A DNA stretch of 64,000 nt from Lactobacillus sp. Sy-1 (GTDB lineage Bacteria; Bacillota; Bacilli; Lactobacillales; Lactobacillaceae): NCBI RefSeq assembly GCF_019303535.1, contig NZ_JACCIU010000001.1, positions 124,001 through 188,000 of the forward strand, in the 5' to 3' direction. Positions 26,117-35,067 of this stretch are shown here, one piece after another. Position 1 is the first letter of the stretch, and every line of letters begins with the position of its first letter. The notes beneath the pieces were generated by a model that did no database searches, had not been told where the DNA came from, and saw only the letters and a list, made by a program, of their open reading frames with translations. A program made the position numbers and the translations under genes.

Positions 26117-27079
26117 ATGACGAATAAAAAAGTAATTTTAGATTTAGATACTGGAATTGATGATGCAATGGCACTCGCTTACGCGGTTGCGGCCCCTAGA
26201 TTAGATCTAATCGGAGTCGCCAGTTCTTACGGGAACTTAGTGGTTCGTGGTGCCGCCAAAAATTCATTAAAAATTTTAGAACTACTTGGCCACACAGATA
26301 TCCCGGTATTTGTTGGGGAAGCCCATGCTATTAATGAAGATCACTTTGACCGGATGCCAGTTAGCGCCCACATTCATGGTGAAAATGGGATTGGGGACGT
26401 TGAACTACCAGAACCAACCCGCCAACCAGAAGAACAAAGTGCCGTTGATTTTATGATTGAATCGGCTCATAAATACGGAAAGGACTTAGTAATTATTCCG
26501 ACCGGAGCCCTTACTAACGTTGCAACTGCAATTCAAAAGGACCCCAGCATCGTCGATTTAATCGGTGACGTTACCCTAATGGGTGGAGCCCTTACGGTTC
26601 AAGGAAACGTTTCGCCATTTGCGGAAGCTAACATCAATCAAGATGCCGAAGCAGCAAATACGGTCTTGACTAGTCCACTTCATGATACAATGGTGGGACT
26701 AGACGTTACCCTTAGAACCCTATTAACCAAAAAAGAAACCCAACAATGGCGTGATTTAGGCACCAACGCCGGTGCTAAGTTCGCTGACATCGTTGATTAT
26801 TACATTGATATCTACGCTGAACTATACCCCCATTTAGATGGATGTTCCCTTCATGACCCACTAGCAGTTGGGGTTGCTGAAGATCCATCATTCGTTCGAA
26901 CGTTAGACATTGACATGATCGTTAATACCGACAATGAAACATATGGTCGGACAATTGGTGATAACACCAGACTAGATGATCCGCATCCGTCAGTTAGTGC
27001 AGCAATTCAAGTTGATGCTGATCGTTATCTAGCCACATTTATGGATTACTTAACCACCCTATTTAAGAATAATAAATAA
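26117..27079 (+). CDS. Nucleoside hydrolase (ribonucleoside hydrolase family)
   Basis: The 320-residue enzyme has the family motif DLDTGIDDAMAL near residues 9-20, where Asp residues bind calcium. It also has the MGGAL and EANINQDAEAAN motifs and HDPLAVG near residue 250 with the catalytic His/Asp. It splits nucleosides into base and ribose for salvage, with pyrimidine or purine preference not visible. Of three ATGs in a row, the third (MTNKK) has the best spacing from GGGAG. A terminator follows directly. Confidence 0.92.
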   Translation: MTNKKVILDLDTGIDDAMALAYAVAAPRLDLIGVASSYGNLVVRGAAKNSLKILELLGHTDIPVFVGEAHAINEDHFDRMPVSAHIHGENGIGDVELPEPTRQPEEQSAVDFMIESAHKYGKDLVIIPTGALTNVATAIQKDPSIVDLIGDVTLMGGALTVQGNVSPFAEANINQDAEAANTVLTSPLHDTMVGLDVTLRTLLTKKETQQWRDLGTNAGAKFADIVDYYIDIYAELYPHLDGCSLHDPLAVGVAEDPSFVRTLDIDMIVNTDNETYGRTIGDNTRLDDPHPSVSAAIQVDADRYLATFMDYLTTLFKNNK

Positions 27080-27093
27080 AGTCCTCAGCTAAT

Positions 27094-27120
27094 GAACCGC
27101 CCGATTAAAGGCGGTTTTTT
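27094..27120 (+). terminator. Terminator of the nucleoside hydrolase gene
   Basis: AACCGCC pairs with GGCGGTT around CGATTAAA and is followed by TTTTTT. Confidence 0.88.
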
Positions 27121-27922
27121 ATTTAGCAAAAAATCGTTCTAAGAAGCGTCCTACCCCGTCATGATCATTGTCGAATTCCGTGGTATGATTGGCAATCTGC
27201 TTAATCGCTGGTTGGGCATTTTGCATTGCCACCCCAACTCCAGCTGACTGAAGCATTTCTAAGTCATTTTCAGCATCCCCGAACGCCATTAAGTTATCAA
27301 ACGTCCAGTTAAAATGGTCTAATAGCGCCTTAAGGCCCACCGCCTTATTCATGTGTGGAGCAAGAAATTCTAAGATGTTCGGCTGGGAGCGCACGATGTG
27401 ATAATGGCCGGCGTTATTAAACTGACTTCTAGCCCGATCCAGGATTGCTGGGTCATCAGACATAATCGCCTTACTATATAGTTGATCATCTGGGAGCGTT
27501 GCAAATGTCTTGGCAATAAACTGAACGTCTGCATTCATCACGGTGTGGTATTGGGATGGCACCAGTTCGGTTAGGTCATAAATGGAATCAAAGTCGAGAA
27601 TGTTCAACGGAAAATCATTCGTTCGTGCAAAGTCGTAGATGGGTTGAAAGTCCTCTTTTTGCAGTCCAGATTTAAACAGTGGTTGCCGGGTATCATTATT
27701 AATCACCAGTGATCCATTGAATGTAATCGTATCGTCATCGGGTTGGTTCAACCCGAGCTGTTCGAGGTAGCCTTGAATTACATTAATTGGCCGACCAGTG
27801 CAAATAACAATTTTTAGACCCGCAGCGTGGAGCCTATGTATGACCTGGGTATTAAATTCACTAATTGTTTTCCCACTAGTTAACAATGTCGCATCTAAAT
27901 CTAAGGCAATCATTTTGATCAT
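27119..27922 (-). CDS. Cof-type HAD-IIB family hydrolase
   Basis: The 267-residue protein starts with MIALDLDATLLTSGKTIS, the HAD nucleophile motif (Asp8/Asp10; the usual DGT is DAT here). It then shows the ICTGRP motif, a Cof-type cap domain, KAVGLKALL and the final acidic motif AFGDAENDLEML. Such enzymes dephosphorylate sugar phosphates or FMN-like metabolites. Replacement of DGT by DAT is a small deviation near the active site. The start is ATG 8-9 bases after GGAGAG. It is probably a single-gene unit. Confidence 0.9.
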   Translation of the reverse strand: MIKMIALDLDATLLTSGKTISEFNTQVIHRLHAAGLKIVICTGRPINVIQGYLEQLGLNQPDDDTITFNGSLVINNDTRQPLFKSGLQKEDFQPIYDFARTNDFPLNILDFDSIYDLTELVPSQYHTVMNADVQFIAKTFATLPDDQLYSKAIMSDDPAILDRARSQFNNAGHYHIVRSQPNILEFLAPHMNKAVGLKALLDHFNWTFDNLMAFGDAENDLEMLQSAGVGVAMQNAQPAIKQIANHTTEFDNDHDGVGRFLERFFAK

Positions 27923-27941
27923 TTTTAATCTCTCCTATTAC

Positions 27942-27978
27942 AAAAAAAGCATTAATTTCATTTAAGAAATTAATGCTT
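27942..27978 (-). terminator. Terminator of the spx gene
   Basis: On the minus strand AAGCATTAATTTC pairs with GAAATTAATGCTT around TTAAAT and is followed by a seven-T run. It lies 18 bases after the stop of the Spx gene. Confidence 0.9.
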
Positions 27979-27995
27979 AGGGTCAAACTACGGAA

Positions 27996-28394
27996 TTAGG
28001 CGCCCAATTGAGCTTCTAATTCACGTAATTCAGCTTCTCTAACCTTACGTGGTAAGAAGCGACGAATTTCTTCTTCGTTATAACCAACTTCTAGGCGCTT
28101 ATCATCAAAGATGATTGGACGTCTGATTAAATCAGGATATTTCACAACCAATTTAATAAGTTGAGAAACTGATAAGTCATCTAAGTTAAGGTTTAGCTTC
28201 TTGAAAATATTAGATCTAGTTGAAATAATATCTTCACTACCATTTTCAGTTAAGCGAAGAATTTGTTTTACTTCATTAGCGTTCAATGGATTGGAATTGA
28301 TATTACGTTCCTTGAAAGGAATATCGTGTTCCTTAAGCCAAGCGCGAGCTTTCCGACTTGATGCACTACTAGGTGCTACATATAGATTTAACAT
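27996..28394 (-). CDS. Spx-family regulator lacking both redox cysteines
   Basis: The 132-residue ArsC-fold protein matches Spx in length and sequence: YVAPSSASSRKARAWLKEHDIPFKERNI at the start, then RRPIIFDDKRLEVGYNEEEIRRFLPRKVRE. Spx binds the RNA polymerase alpha subunit C-terminal domain and redirects transcription during thiol stress. Classic Spx senses oxidants through a Cys10-x-x-Cys13 pair; here both are Ser (S-A-S-S). A disulfide switch is therefore impossible, and activity would depend on amount or ClpXP turnover. The start at MLNLY is favoured because GGAG lies nine bases upstream. A good promoter lies about 90 bases upstream. Confidence 0.9.
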   Translation of the reverse strand: MLNLYVAPSSASSRKARAWLKEHDIPFKERNINSNPLNANEVKQILRLTENGSEDIISTRSNIFKKLNLNLDDLSVSQLIKLVVKYPDLIRRPIIFDDKRLEVGYNEEEIRRFLPRKVREAELRELEAQLGA

Positions 28395-28485
28395 GAACAT
28401 CCACTCCTTTATAAGTGTACTGGATATACCGACGATTATAAGTCAAAAATGTGCAATAAGCCAAATTTAACTTATAATCAAGTTT

Positions 28486-28513
28486 ATATTATCATAGATA
28501 ATCACATAGTCAA
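28486..28513 (-). promoter_or_regulatory. Promoter of the spx gene
   Basis: On the minus strand TTGACT (28508-28513), 16 bases and TAATAT (28486-28491) form a near-consensus sigma-A promoter about 90 bases before the start codon. Confidence 0.65.
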
Positions 28514-28678
28514 GCCAATCTGGCACTTAATTATTAAAAATTTTAACTTAGTAAATTATAAAAACTAACGGTTAAAATAACGGCTAATTTGAATGTCTGG
28601 TATAAAAAAAATTTACATTAAAGTTAATTCCGATTATAATTCTAAATAACTAAACATTAATGTAATGGAGGTGTATGT

Positions 28679-30232
28679 ATGAAATTAACGATTCTATCAA
28701 CTAGTGATACCCATGGATTTATTGAGCCTACTAACTACGTTAGTGCTCAAAACGATAAACCATTCGGACTAGAACGAGCAGCTTCATGCATTAACAAATT
28801 ACAAATCGAGAATGATAATACCATTACGATTGATAATGGCGACTACTTGGAAGGTTCCCCACTGGCGTATTACATTGCAAAAATAAAAAAACAAGCGGGA
28901 CCTGACCAAATTGACCATGCATTTAACATGGTGAATTATGACTACGGTGTGTTGGGCAACCATGAATTTAACTACGGATTGGAGTATATGCAGACTTCAA
29001 TTCACAATACTGACCGGCAAATTCTATGCGCCAACATTGTCGACCAAAACGACCAACACGTTTTGGGCGCCCCCTACACCATTCAAAACGTTAATGGTGT
29101 AAACGTCGGAATTATTGGGATGACCACCCGGGGTGCAACAAAGTGGGAATCTTCTGAAAATATCATCGGGTTAAAATTTCTATCCGTTGAAGAATCAGCT
29201 AAAAAGTACGTCCCCATCGTTCGCGAAAAAGCCGACGTTGTTATCATTGCTTACCATGGTGGCTTCGAACGTAATAGTAAGGGCGAAGCGACCGAACCCC
29301 TTGAAGATTCTGAAAATGAAAGCTATGCGATGCTAAAGAATGTCTCCGGAATTGATGCATTAGTAACTGGTCACCAACACCGTAAGATTGCGGAAAAACT
29401 CTTCGATGTTCCCGTGACCCAGCCGGGGCACCGGGGCGAATTTGTGGGTAAAATTGATTTAGACATTGAAAAAGTCGGTGCCCGTTATCAAGTTGTTGAT
29501 AGTAGTGCTGAATTGGTCAAAACCGCTGATTATGAACCTGACAAACAGATTCAAGAATACATTGCCCCACTTAGCCATAAGGTCAATGATTGGTTAGACG
29601 AGCCCCTTTCTAAAATTGAAGGTTCCCTCTATTTTGATGATGCCTTTGAAGCTCGCATTCATAAGACTAGCTTTATTGAATTCATTCAAAAGGTCCAAAT
29701 GGAAACCATGGGGGTCGATATTTCCGCAACCGCACTATTTAATAATGAGGCCCATGGTTTTGAAAATCCAATTACGATGCGTAATATCATGACTAATTAC
29801 GTCTATCCTAATAAATTAGCAGTCCTAGAAATCAGTGGCGCAGACCTAAAAGCTGCCATGGAAATTAGTGCGAAATACTTTGCAATTAAGGACCATCACA
29901 TCGTTGTTAACGAGGCGTTCGTTTACCCGAAAGCAAGGCATTATAACTACGACATGTACGAGGGCGTCGACTACACCATTAAGGTTAGCAACCCCGTGGG
30001 TCAACGCATTATTAATTTAACCTACCATGGCCAACCGGTTCGTCCTGATCAGAAGTTAAAGATTGTTTTGAACCAGTACCGCGCATCGGGGGGCGGCCAC
30101 TTCCCAATGTACAGTAACGATAAGGTAATTGCGAAGGATTCAGTAATGATGAGTCAGCTAATTGCAAATTACCTTCGTAGACACCCATTCATCAAAGCAA
30201 CCAATAATCACAATTTTAAAGTAATTGAATAA
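28679..30232 (+). CDS. Bifunctional metallophosphatase/5'-nucleotidase
   Basis: The 517-residue protein has an N-terminal metallophosphoesterase domain: SDTHGFIEP near residue 9, DNGDYLEGSP, GNHEFNYGLEY and GHQHRKIAE provide metal ligands. The C-terminal 5'-nucleotidase domain spans about 300-510. No signal peptide is seen, so it is predicted cytoplasmic, unlike the periplasmic UshA family. Relatives act on nucleotides or 2',3'-cyclic nucleotides; the substrate here is open. It starts after GGAGGTG. Both this and the nucleoside hydrolase would serve nucleotide turnover. Confidence 0.9.
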   Translation: MKLTILSTSDTHGFIEPTNYVSAQNDKPFGLERAASCINKLQIENDNTITIDNGDYLEGSPLAYYIAKIKKQAGPDQIDHAFNMVNYDYGVLGNHEFNYGLEYMQTSIHNTDRQILCANIVDQNDQHVLGAPYTIQNVNGVNVGIIGMTTRGATKWESSENIIGLKFLSVEESAKKYVPIVREKADVVIIAYHGGFERNSKGEATEPLEDSENESYAMLKNVSGIDALVTGHQHRKIAEKLFDVPVTQPGHRGEFVGKIDLDIEKVGARYQVVDSSAELVKTADYEPDKQIQEYIAPLSHKVNDWLDEPLSKIEGSLYFDDAFEARIHKTSFIEFIQKVQMETMGVDISATALFNNEAHGFENPITMRNIMTNYVYPNKLAVLEISGADLKAAMEISAKYFAIKDHHIVVNEAFVYPKARHYNYDMYEGVDYTIKVSNPVGQRIINLTYHGQPVRPDQKLKIVLNQYRASGGGHFPMYSNDKVIAKDSVMMSQLIANYLRRHPFIKATNNHNFKVIE

Positions 30233-30234
30233 AT

Positions 30235-30281
30235 TAAAAAGAAGGAACCATCATCAGTCGATAATGGTTCCTTCTTTTTAA
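30235..30281. terminator. Terminator between 5'-nucleotidase and RNase Y genes
   Basis: AAAAAGAAGGAACCAT pairs with ATGGTTCCTTCTTTTT, serving convergent genes. The RNase Y stop codon lies inside the distal arm. Confidence 0.9.
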
Positions 30282-31879
30282 TTGGCCGCATTAGCGTATT
30301 TCTTCCGTTTCGGATGGTTAGGATTATAACCAACGTATTGAATCACATTTAGTTTCCGAATTGCCGTAACCTTAATTTTACCAGGATAAGTCAAATCATT
30401 TTCAATTTGATCCTTCACCTTGGTGGTCATCTGCAACATTGCATCATCACTTAGATTCTTAGGGTCAACGATAATTCTAATTTCACGCCCAGCTTGAATT
30501 GCGTAACTTTCCTTAACCCCTGGTTGGGTATCCGCAATTTTTTCAAGGTTCTTAAGCCGGGTTACATATTCTTCAACTGATTCGCTCCGGGCCCCTGGCC
30601 GGGCACCCGAAATGGCATCAGAAGTAGAAATGATCGTTGCAATCAAACTAATTGGTTCAACGTCCCCGTGGTGAGCTGCAATTGCATTTATGACTATTGG
30701 ATCCTCATGGTATGTCTCAGCAATCTTGACCCCTAATTCAACGTGGGTACCCTCTACTTCGTGGTCAATTGCCTTCCCAATATCATGAAGCATTCCCGCA
30801 CGGCGCGCTAGCTTAGGGTTTAACCCTAGTTCACTAGCAATTACGCCTGCAATCTGGGCCACTTCAATCGAATGGTAAAGCACGTTCTGACCATAACTAG
30901 TCCGAAACTTCAACCGACCAATAATCTTCATTAAATCGGGATGCATTGTCCCTAATTTTAACGAAAGAACAACATCTTCACCAGTTTCACGCAGTTCGTC
31001 ATTAACGTTGTGACGAGCAGTATTAACCTGGGTTTCAATGTTAGCATTGTTAATTTGCCGTGAAACAATCAAGGCATTGAGCGCCCGTCGAACCACTTCC
31101 CGTCTGATTGGGTCATGGGTAACAATGTGGAGGGTCAAGTAATCATCCGGGTCAAAAATTAAGCTCGTTCCGGTTAAAGCTTCGATTAGACGAAGGTGCT
31201 GCTCATCATGACTTAGTAGCCGGTTCCTAATTTCTGCTGATGGCACGTTAACATTTCGTTCGATGTGGCTTCTTGGAACATCTTCTGGGCCCCGTTGAAT
31301 TGCTTCAATAATAACATTATCAGCAATTCGGTTAGCGTAAGTTTCAGTCGACTCACGAAGGTACTTCACCTCGATGTCGCGTTCACGCTTTAATTCGTTA
31401 GCCGTATTATCTAAAACCATTCGCTTAACGGTGTCATCATCCAAATGACTATTTTCATTTAACACCTGGTGGCGTTTAGTAACTAGCTGATCAGCATCAA
31501 TCAATGTTTGTTTTACCCCCGCCTTATTTTGGGCATTAATGGCCTTAAGCTCATTATAGCGAAGCTCATCATCATTAATTCGGGCACTTAACTGTTTTAA
31601 ATATTCATCGTGTTGACGAATCCGAACTGCCTTGGTCTGATTATCAGCTCGTTGGGTATCCAAATCTTCCAAAATCGTTTCCTGGTAATCAGTTGTCTGC
31701 TCCCGATTTTTCTGAATAATCCGCCGTTTTTTATTTTGAATGTGGGTTAGCTTAGCCTTTAGGTAATCATCGGCTTTTTGCTTGGCAGCGGCTAACTTCT
31801 GATCTGTTTGCCGGTTGCTAGCAATAATTCCACCGATTGCACCTAAAATAACCATCACTGATCCGACTAATAAATACAA
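30278..31879 (-). CDS. rny: Ribonuclease Y
   Basis: The 533-residue endoribonuclease has an N-terminal membrane anchor (YLLVGSVMVILGAIGGIIA), a long coiled coil (about 25-200), a KH domain around 220-290 and an HD domain with AGMLHDIGKAIDHEVEGTH. It starts mRNA decay at the membrane. Family proteins are about 520 residues, so length is normal. It starts at TTG five bases after GGGGAG; the annotated first residues MYLLVG depend on that. The gene is monocistronic and convergent with the 5'-nucleotidase gene, sharing a terminator. Confidence 0.94.
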   Translation of the reverse strand: MYLLVGSVMVILGAIGGIIASNRQTDQKLAAAKQKADDYLKAKLTHIQNKKRRIIQKNREQTTDYQETILEDLDTQRADNQTKAVRIRQHDEYLKQLSARINDDELRYNELKAINAQNKAGVKQTLIDADQLVTKRHQVLNENSHLDDDTVKRMVLDNTANELKRERDIEVKYLRESTETYANRIADNVIIEAIQRGPEDVPRSHIERNVNVPSAEIRNRLLSHDEQHLRLIEALTGTSLIFDPDDYLTLHIVTHDPIRREVVRRALNALIVSRQINNANIETQVNTARHNVNDELRETGEDVVLSLKLGTMHPDLMKIIGRLKFRTSYGQNVLYHSIEVAQIAGVIASELGLNPKLARRAGMLHDIGKAIDHEVEGTHVELGVKIAETYHEDPIVINAIAAHHGDVEPISLIATIISTSDAISGARPGARSESVEEYVTRLKNLEKIADTQPGVKESYAIQAGREIRIIVDPKNLSDDAMLQMTTKVKDQIENDLTYPGKIKVTAIRKLNVIQYVGYNPNHPKRKKYANAAN

Positions 31880-31929
31880 AAATACTCCCCCCTTTCGACT
31901 TTAAATTCCTATATAACATGATAACATAA

Positions 31930-32613
31930 TTACTTTGTGATTGAGTCCAAGAGTTGGTAAAGAACCATTTTGTTTTGTCCATCAATTGATACAGAACTAA
32001 TTTGGGACGGTGTTTGTTGCACTTGGTTGGGTGCATCTGTAGCGGAGATGAAATCATGGTCAAAATCAATTAAGGCATCCATATTTTCGGCTTTCATTTC
32101 AAAGTGAAATTGCAGTCCAATAATGTTATCACCTAGCATAAAACCTTGGTTATGGTCGATATCATTTGCAAAGAGCCGCTTAGCATCTGGTGGCAGGGTG
32201 AATTGTTGACCGTGCCAATGGAGCACCGTTAGTTCTTCTGGAACTTCAACTGGGCTTTGCTTAGAAGCATGGACGGGAAACCAGCCAATTTCCGGAACGA
32301 TTACGTTACTAATCATTCCCCCAAAGGCTAGCGCAATTTGTTGTGCTCCTAAACACACCCCAAAAATAGGTTTGTGAGCGGCATGAGCCCGGTGAATTAA
32401 ATCTCGTTCATCAGCAAGCCAGGAATCACTATCTTCAGCACTGTTGCCCCCACCCATGATAACTAATAGATCAAATTGATCGGAACGAATGCTGTCAATC
32501 CGAGCACCCATATCAGGACGAACCGTGAAAACATCGTAGTCGTTTTCTTCGGCCCAATCTTGAATTAAGGCCGGCCCTTCTACTTCATTATGTTGTAAAA
32601 CTAACATTTTCAT
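31930..32613 (-). CDS. Class I glutamine amidotransferase-like protein
   Basis: This 227-residue protein has the class I fold with the nucleophile Cys87 in GVCLGAQQIALAFGG, an oxyanion segment MGGGNS and the His-x-Glu pair in QFHFEM (family QFHPE), so the triad is complete. It has no fused synthetase domain. Related stand-alone proteins cut gamma-glutamyl compounds or act on GMP synthase-like partners; the substrate is unknown. The start has GAGGG upstream. The RNase Y gene follows 50 bases downstream but has its own binding site, so cotranscription is uncertain. Confidence 0.87.
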   Translation of the reverse strand: MKMLVLQHNEVEGPALIQDWAEENDYDVFTVRPDMGARIDSIRSDQFDLLVIMGGGNSAEDSDSWLADERDLIHRAHAAHKPIFGVCLGAQQIALAFGGMISNVIVPEIGWFPVHASKQSPVEVPEELTVLHWHGQQFTLPPDAKRLFANDIDHNQGFMLGDNIIGLQFHFEMKAENMDALIDFDHDFISATDAPNQVQQTPSQISSVSIDGQNKMVLYQLLDSITK

Positions 32614-32745
32614 TTTAATAACCCTCTTTAATTTAAGTTCGTACCCTTTAATTATAACTAAAATTAACTATCAGGTCGATTACTTGGCTCCTTCTAGTAT
32701 TCAGAAAGCCATTTTGGCTGTATAATGAGATGAAGGAGTGATTTT

Positions 32746-33183
32746 ATGTTATCTATTTTTGGTCAAAGACTACGGGCCCTACGACGGGGACATAACTTGA
32801 CGCAAAGTCAATTAGCAGCAGCATTAAACAAACAATTTAATGCTAAACCACATCCAAATACAGAGGCCCAGTTAGGGAAATGGGAGCTTGGCCTTCGTTC
32901 ACCTTCCATTCCAGAACTAATCAAACTGGCCACCTTTTTCGACGTCAGCATTGACTTTTTAGTTGGACGAAATGACGATAACGTTAAGGATCTTGCACAG
33001 TCATTAATCAGTGCTAACGACCTTCAATTCGATGAAAAAATGCTTACCAGAAACGACAAGCGTGAAATTTTTGAATTAATTCACGCTTACATGTTAGGCA
33101 AGGAAGGTCGCAGTAATAAGCGCCAATCAAACAACCAACAAGAAGAATTAAACCTTGACTTCGGTCCAGAAGAAATGGAATAA
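32746..33183 (+). CDS. XRE family transcriptional regulator
   Basis: The 145-residue protein has an N-terminal helix-turn-helix (about 5-70): FGQRLRALRRGHNLTQSQLAAAL, then the segment PNTEAQLGKWELGLRSPSIPELIKLATFF and VSIDFLVGR. The second half is charged and has no recognised sensor domain. A methyltransferase-like gene starts 9-12 bases after its stop, so they form an operon. The regulator may control this unit, but that is not shown by sequence. Confidence 0.87.
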   Translation: MLSIFGQRLRALRRGHNLTQSQLAAALNKQFNAKPHPNTEAQLGKWELGLRSPSIPELIKLATFFDVSIDFLVGRNDDNVKDLAQSLISANDLQFDEKMLTRNDKREIFELIHAYMLGKEGRSNKRQSNNQQEELNLDFGPEEME

Positions 33184-33195
33184 GGAGCGTTCATT

Positions 33196-34038
33196 ATTAA
33201 TCGCAAAAAATTAATTAAAAAGCTAAAAAAGAACCATCAAGTTGTCCATCAACCCGGCTATATTGAGCAACTCACTCGGTACGCCGATTTATTTAGCGCC
33301 TTTGGTGAAATTAAGTTCTTGATTAACAACATCCTGATCAGTGATCGACTACTAAACGCCGGAAATTTACCTCAAGACATGCCATACTTACTCCTTCCGG
33401 ATAATATCCAAGACACCATTTTTGCGGCTGTTAATAGTCAATTCCCAGCCGATAGTAAGGATGGCGATCGACTCTGGAATCAATACTCAGAAGCATTACC
33501 TAAATTAGATAAACTGCTTCGTTCATACAGAGACTACTTAGAAAATGAATACGGCATGTGGGCATATATTTCCGCTCCGTTTACTAAGGCCATTGCGGAC
33601 TTCGTTGGCAACGACATGGTTTTAGAAGTAATGGCTGGCAATGGCTATATTTCAAAGGGTTTGCGTAATAACAACGTTAACGTTAACGTTACCGATAGCC
33701 TGGCATGGGTCAATGAAAACGAAACCGGTAAACACCTAGTGACTGAGGTTGAAAAATTGGATGCGTTAGCGGCCTTTCATAAATATGAAGACACGGTTGA
33801 CACGATTATCATGTGTTGGTCACCAGACGGGGTTCCAGTTGATTGGGAATTATTACAAGCAATTCGGCAATCACCACGGAAAATCCGCTTAATTGTAATT
33901 GGTGAAAAGGACGGCGCTACTAATTCTAAGGAATTCTGGCAAAATGCTAAATTTGTTGATTTAGAAGCCGCTAAGCAGCTTAATTTGCACCATCAGCCAT
34001 TTGATCTAATTAAGGATCAACTGTACATTGTAGAGTAA
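33196..34038 (+). CDS. Putative SAM-dependent methyltransferase-like protein
   Basis: The frame encodes 280 residues. A basic N-terminal segment (NRKKLIKKLKKNHQ) is followed by a mostly helical domain. A Rossmann core then begins with VLEVMAGNGYISKGLR (methyltransferase motif I) and VTDSLAWVNE, and ends with IIMCWSPDGVP. The order of these motifs supports a SAM-binding fold; the target is unknown. AAGGAG (33182-33187) precedes ATT codons at 33193 and 33196. No ATG, GTG or TTG is available until after the conserved N-terminal helix (33319), so the start is non-canonical. It is coupled to the XRE gene upstream. Confidence 0.65.
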   Translation: MNRKKLIKKLKKNHQVVHQPGYIEQLTRYADLFSAFGEIKFLINNILISDRLLNAGNLPQDMPYLLLPDNIQDTIFAAVNSQFPADSKDGDRLWNQYSEALPKLDKLLRSYRDYLENEYGMWAYISAPFTKAIADFVGNDMVLEVMAGNGYISKGLRNNNVNVNVTDSLAWVNENETGKHLVTEVEKLDALAAFHKYEDTVDTIIMCWSPDGVPVDWELLQAIRQSPRKIRLIVIGEKDGATNSKEFWQNAKFVDLEAAKQLNLHHQPFDLIKDQLYIVE

Positions 34039-34067
34039 AAAAACCTTGTCTAAGACAAGGTTTTTTT
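34037..34067 (+). terminator. Terminator of the XRE-methyltransferase unit
   Basis: AAAACCTTGTC pairs with GACAAGGTTTT in a compact hairpin followed by a T run, immediately after the stop codon. Confidence 0.9.
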
Positions 34068-34070
34068 GAA

Positions 34071-34553
34071 CTATTTAGTTTCGTCAGCCTCTTCTTCACT
34101 GGCTTCGTCTTCAGAATCAATTTTATGCAACTGCGTTTGCGCCCAGTCAACCACCTTGGTTACCATTTGTGCCTGACTAGCTACAAAATCATCAGCAGTT
34201 GCGGTTTCATCAATTCTTAACTTTGAGCGATTTACCTCGGGTGATTCAACGATCATGTAGACGTTCACCGGTTGAACCCCTTCTCCCGACATAATTTTAC
34301 TAATCGCCTTCACGTAATCAAATGGTAAGTTAATTACGTTAGTTTCCAATTTAAAAACCGTATCCGCATCCTCCACGATTAACCGTGCTTGCGCAATCTG
34401 ATCCGATTGAATCTGTTCGGCAATGAAGCTAACCATGGGAGCGAATGCCTTTGATAGGTCCGCTTCTAAGGCCGCTTTTTTAATGGTAAAATTAGTGGCC
34501 TTAAATTGTTCATCAGTAACTTGATCAATAAATTTTTCAACATCAATTTCCAT
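34071..34553 (-). CDS. Conserved-looking cytoplasmic protein of unknown function
   Basis: I do not recognise this 160-residue protein. It is soluble and acidic, with the body predicted as alpha/beta (KLETNVINLPFDYVKAISKIMSG) and a low-complexity Glu/Ser tail (SEDEASEEEADETK) that is probably disordered. No membrane segment or signal peptide is seen. The start at MEIDVEK fits best with GGTGAA upstream. The gene follows a small membrane protein by 15 bases on the same strand, forming a two-gene operon. Confidence 0.7.
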   Translation of the reverse strand: MEIDVEKFIDQVTDEQFKATNFTIKKAALEADLSKAFAPMVSFIAEQIQSDQIAQARLIVEDADTVFKLETNVINLPFDYVKAISKIMSGEGVQPVNVYMIVESPEVNRSKLRIDETATADDFVASQAQMVTKVVDWAQTQLHKIDSEDEASEEEADETK

Positions 34554-34568
34554 TTTTTTCACCAATTT

Positions 34569-34970
34569 CTATTTCTTGTTTTGTTGTTCTCGTAAACGTT
34601 TAGCAACTCGTTTTTGAGAATTCTTAAAGACCATCCGGAACCAGACGATACTAACAAAAACCCCAACTACACCCAACAATAAATTAATGATTCGCACCCA
34701 GATGCTTAATGCAGAATCAGTAATTAAAATGGCCGAAGTCACAAACGTTAACGTGTAAAAAACCATAATTAATCCCAATATATGATATGCAAATTGAGCT
34801 CTAAAGTAAGCTAGTCCAATCGGCACTAAGTATAACACAGCTGAAATTAAGACGGTGCGAATTAAGGCTTCTCCCGTGATTAAAGAGGAACCTAGCCACA
34901 TAGTAACATTAATCAAAACGTATATAAACAACGAGCAAAGCGCTCCGATATTCAATTCTCGATTATTCAT
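34569..34970 (-). CDS. Small integral membrane protein of unknown function
   Basis: This 133-residue protein has four hydrophobic segments (about 8-30, 35-55, 62-85, 90-115) and a basic tail (KNSQKRVAKRLREQQNKK) on the cytoplasmic side. No family is recognised. The start at MNNREL is weakly favoured by GGATGG upstream; the ATG three codons earlier remains possible. It leads a two-gene unit with the soluble protein at 34071 and is divergent from the RluA gene. Confidence 0.7.
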   Translation of the reverse strand: MNNRELNIGALCSLFIYVLINVTMWLGSSLITGEALIRTVLISAVLYLVPIGLAYFRAQFAYHILGLIMVFYTLTFVTSAILITDSALSIWVRIINLLLGVVGVFVSIVWFRMVFKNSQKRVAKRLREQQNKK

Positions 34971-35067
34971 TTGTCCCATCCATTCTGCAATTTATCTATT
35001 CTAACAATGCCACAATCAATCCAGCTACACAACCATTAATTTTTATTTTTATATAGGAGGGATTCAA

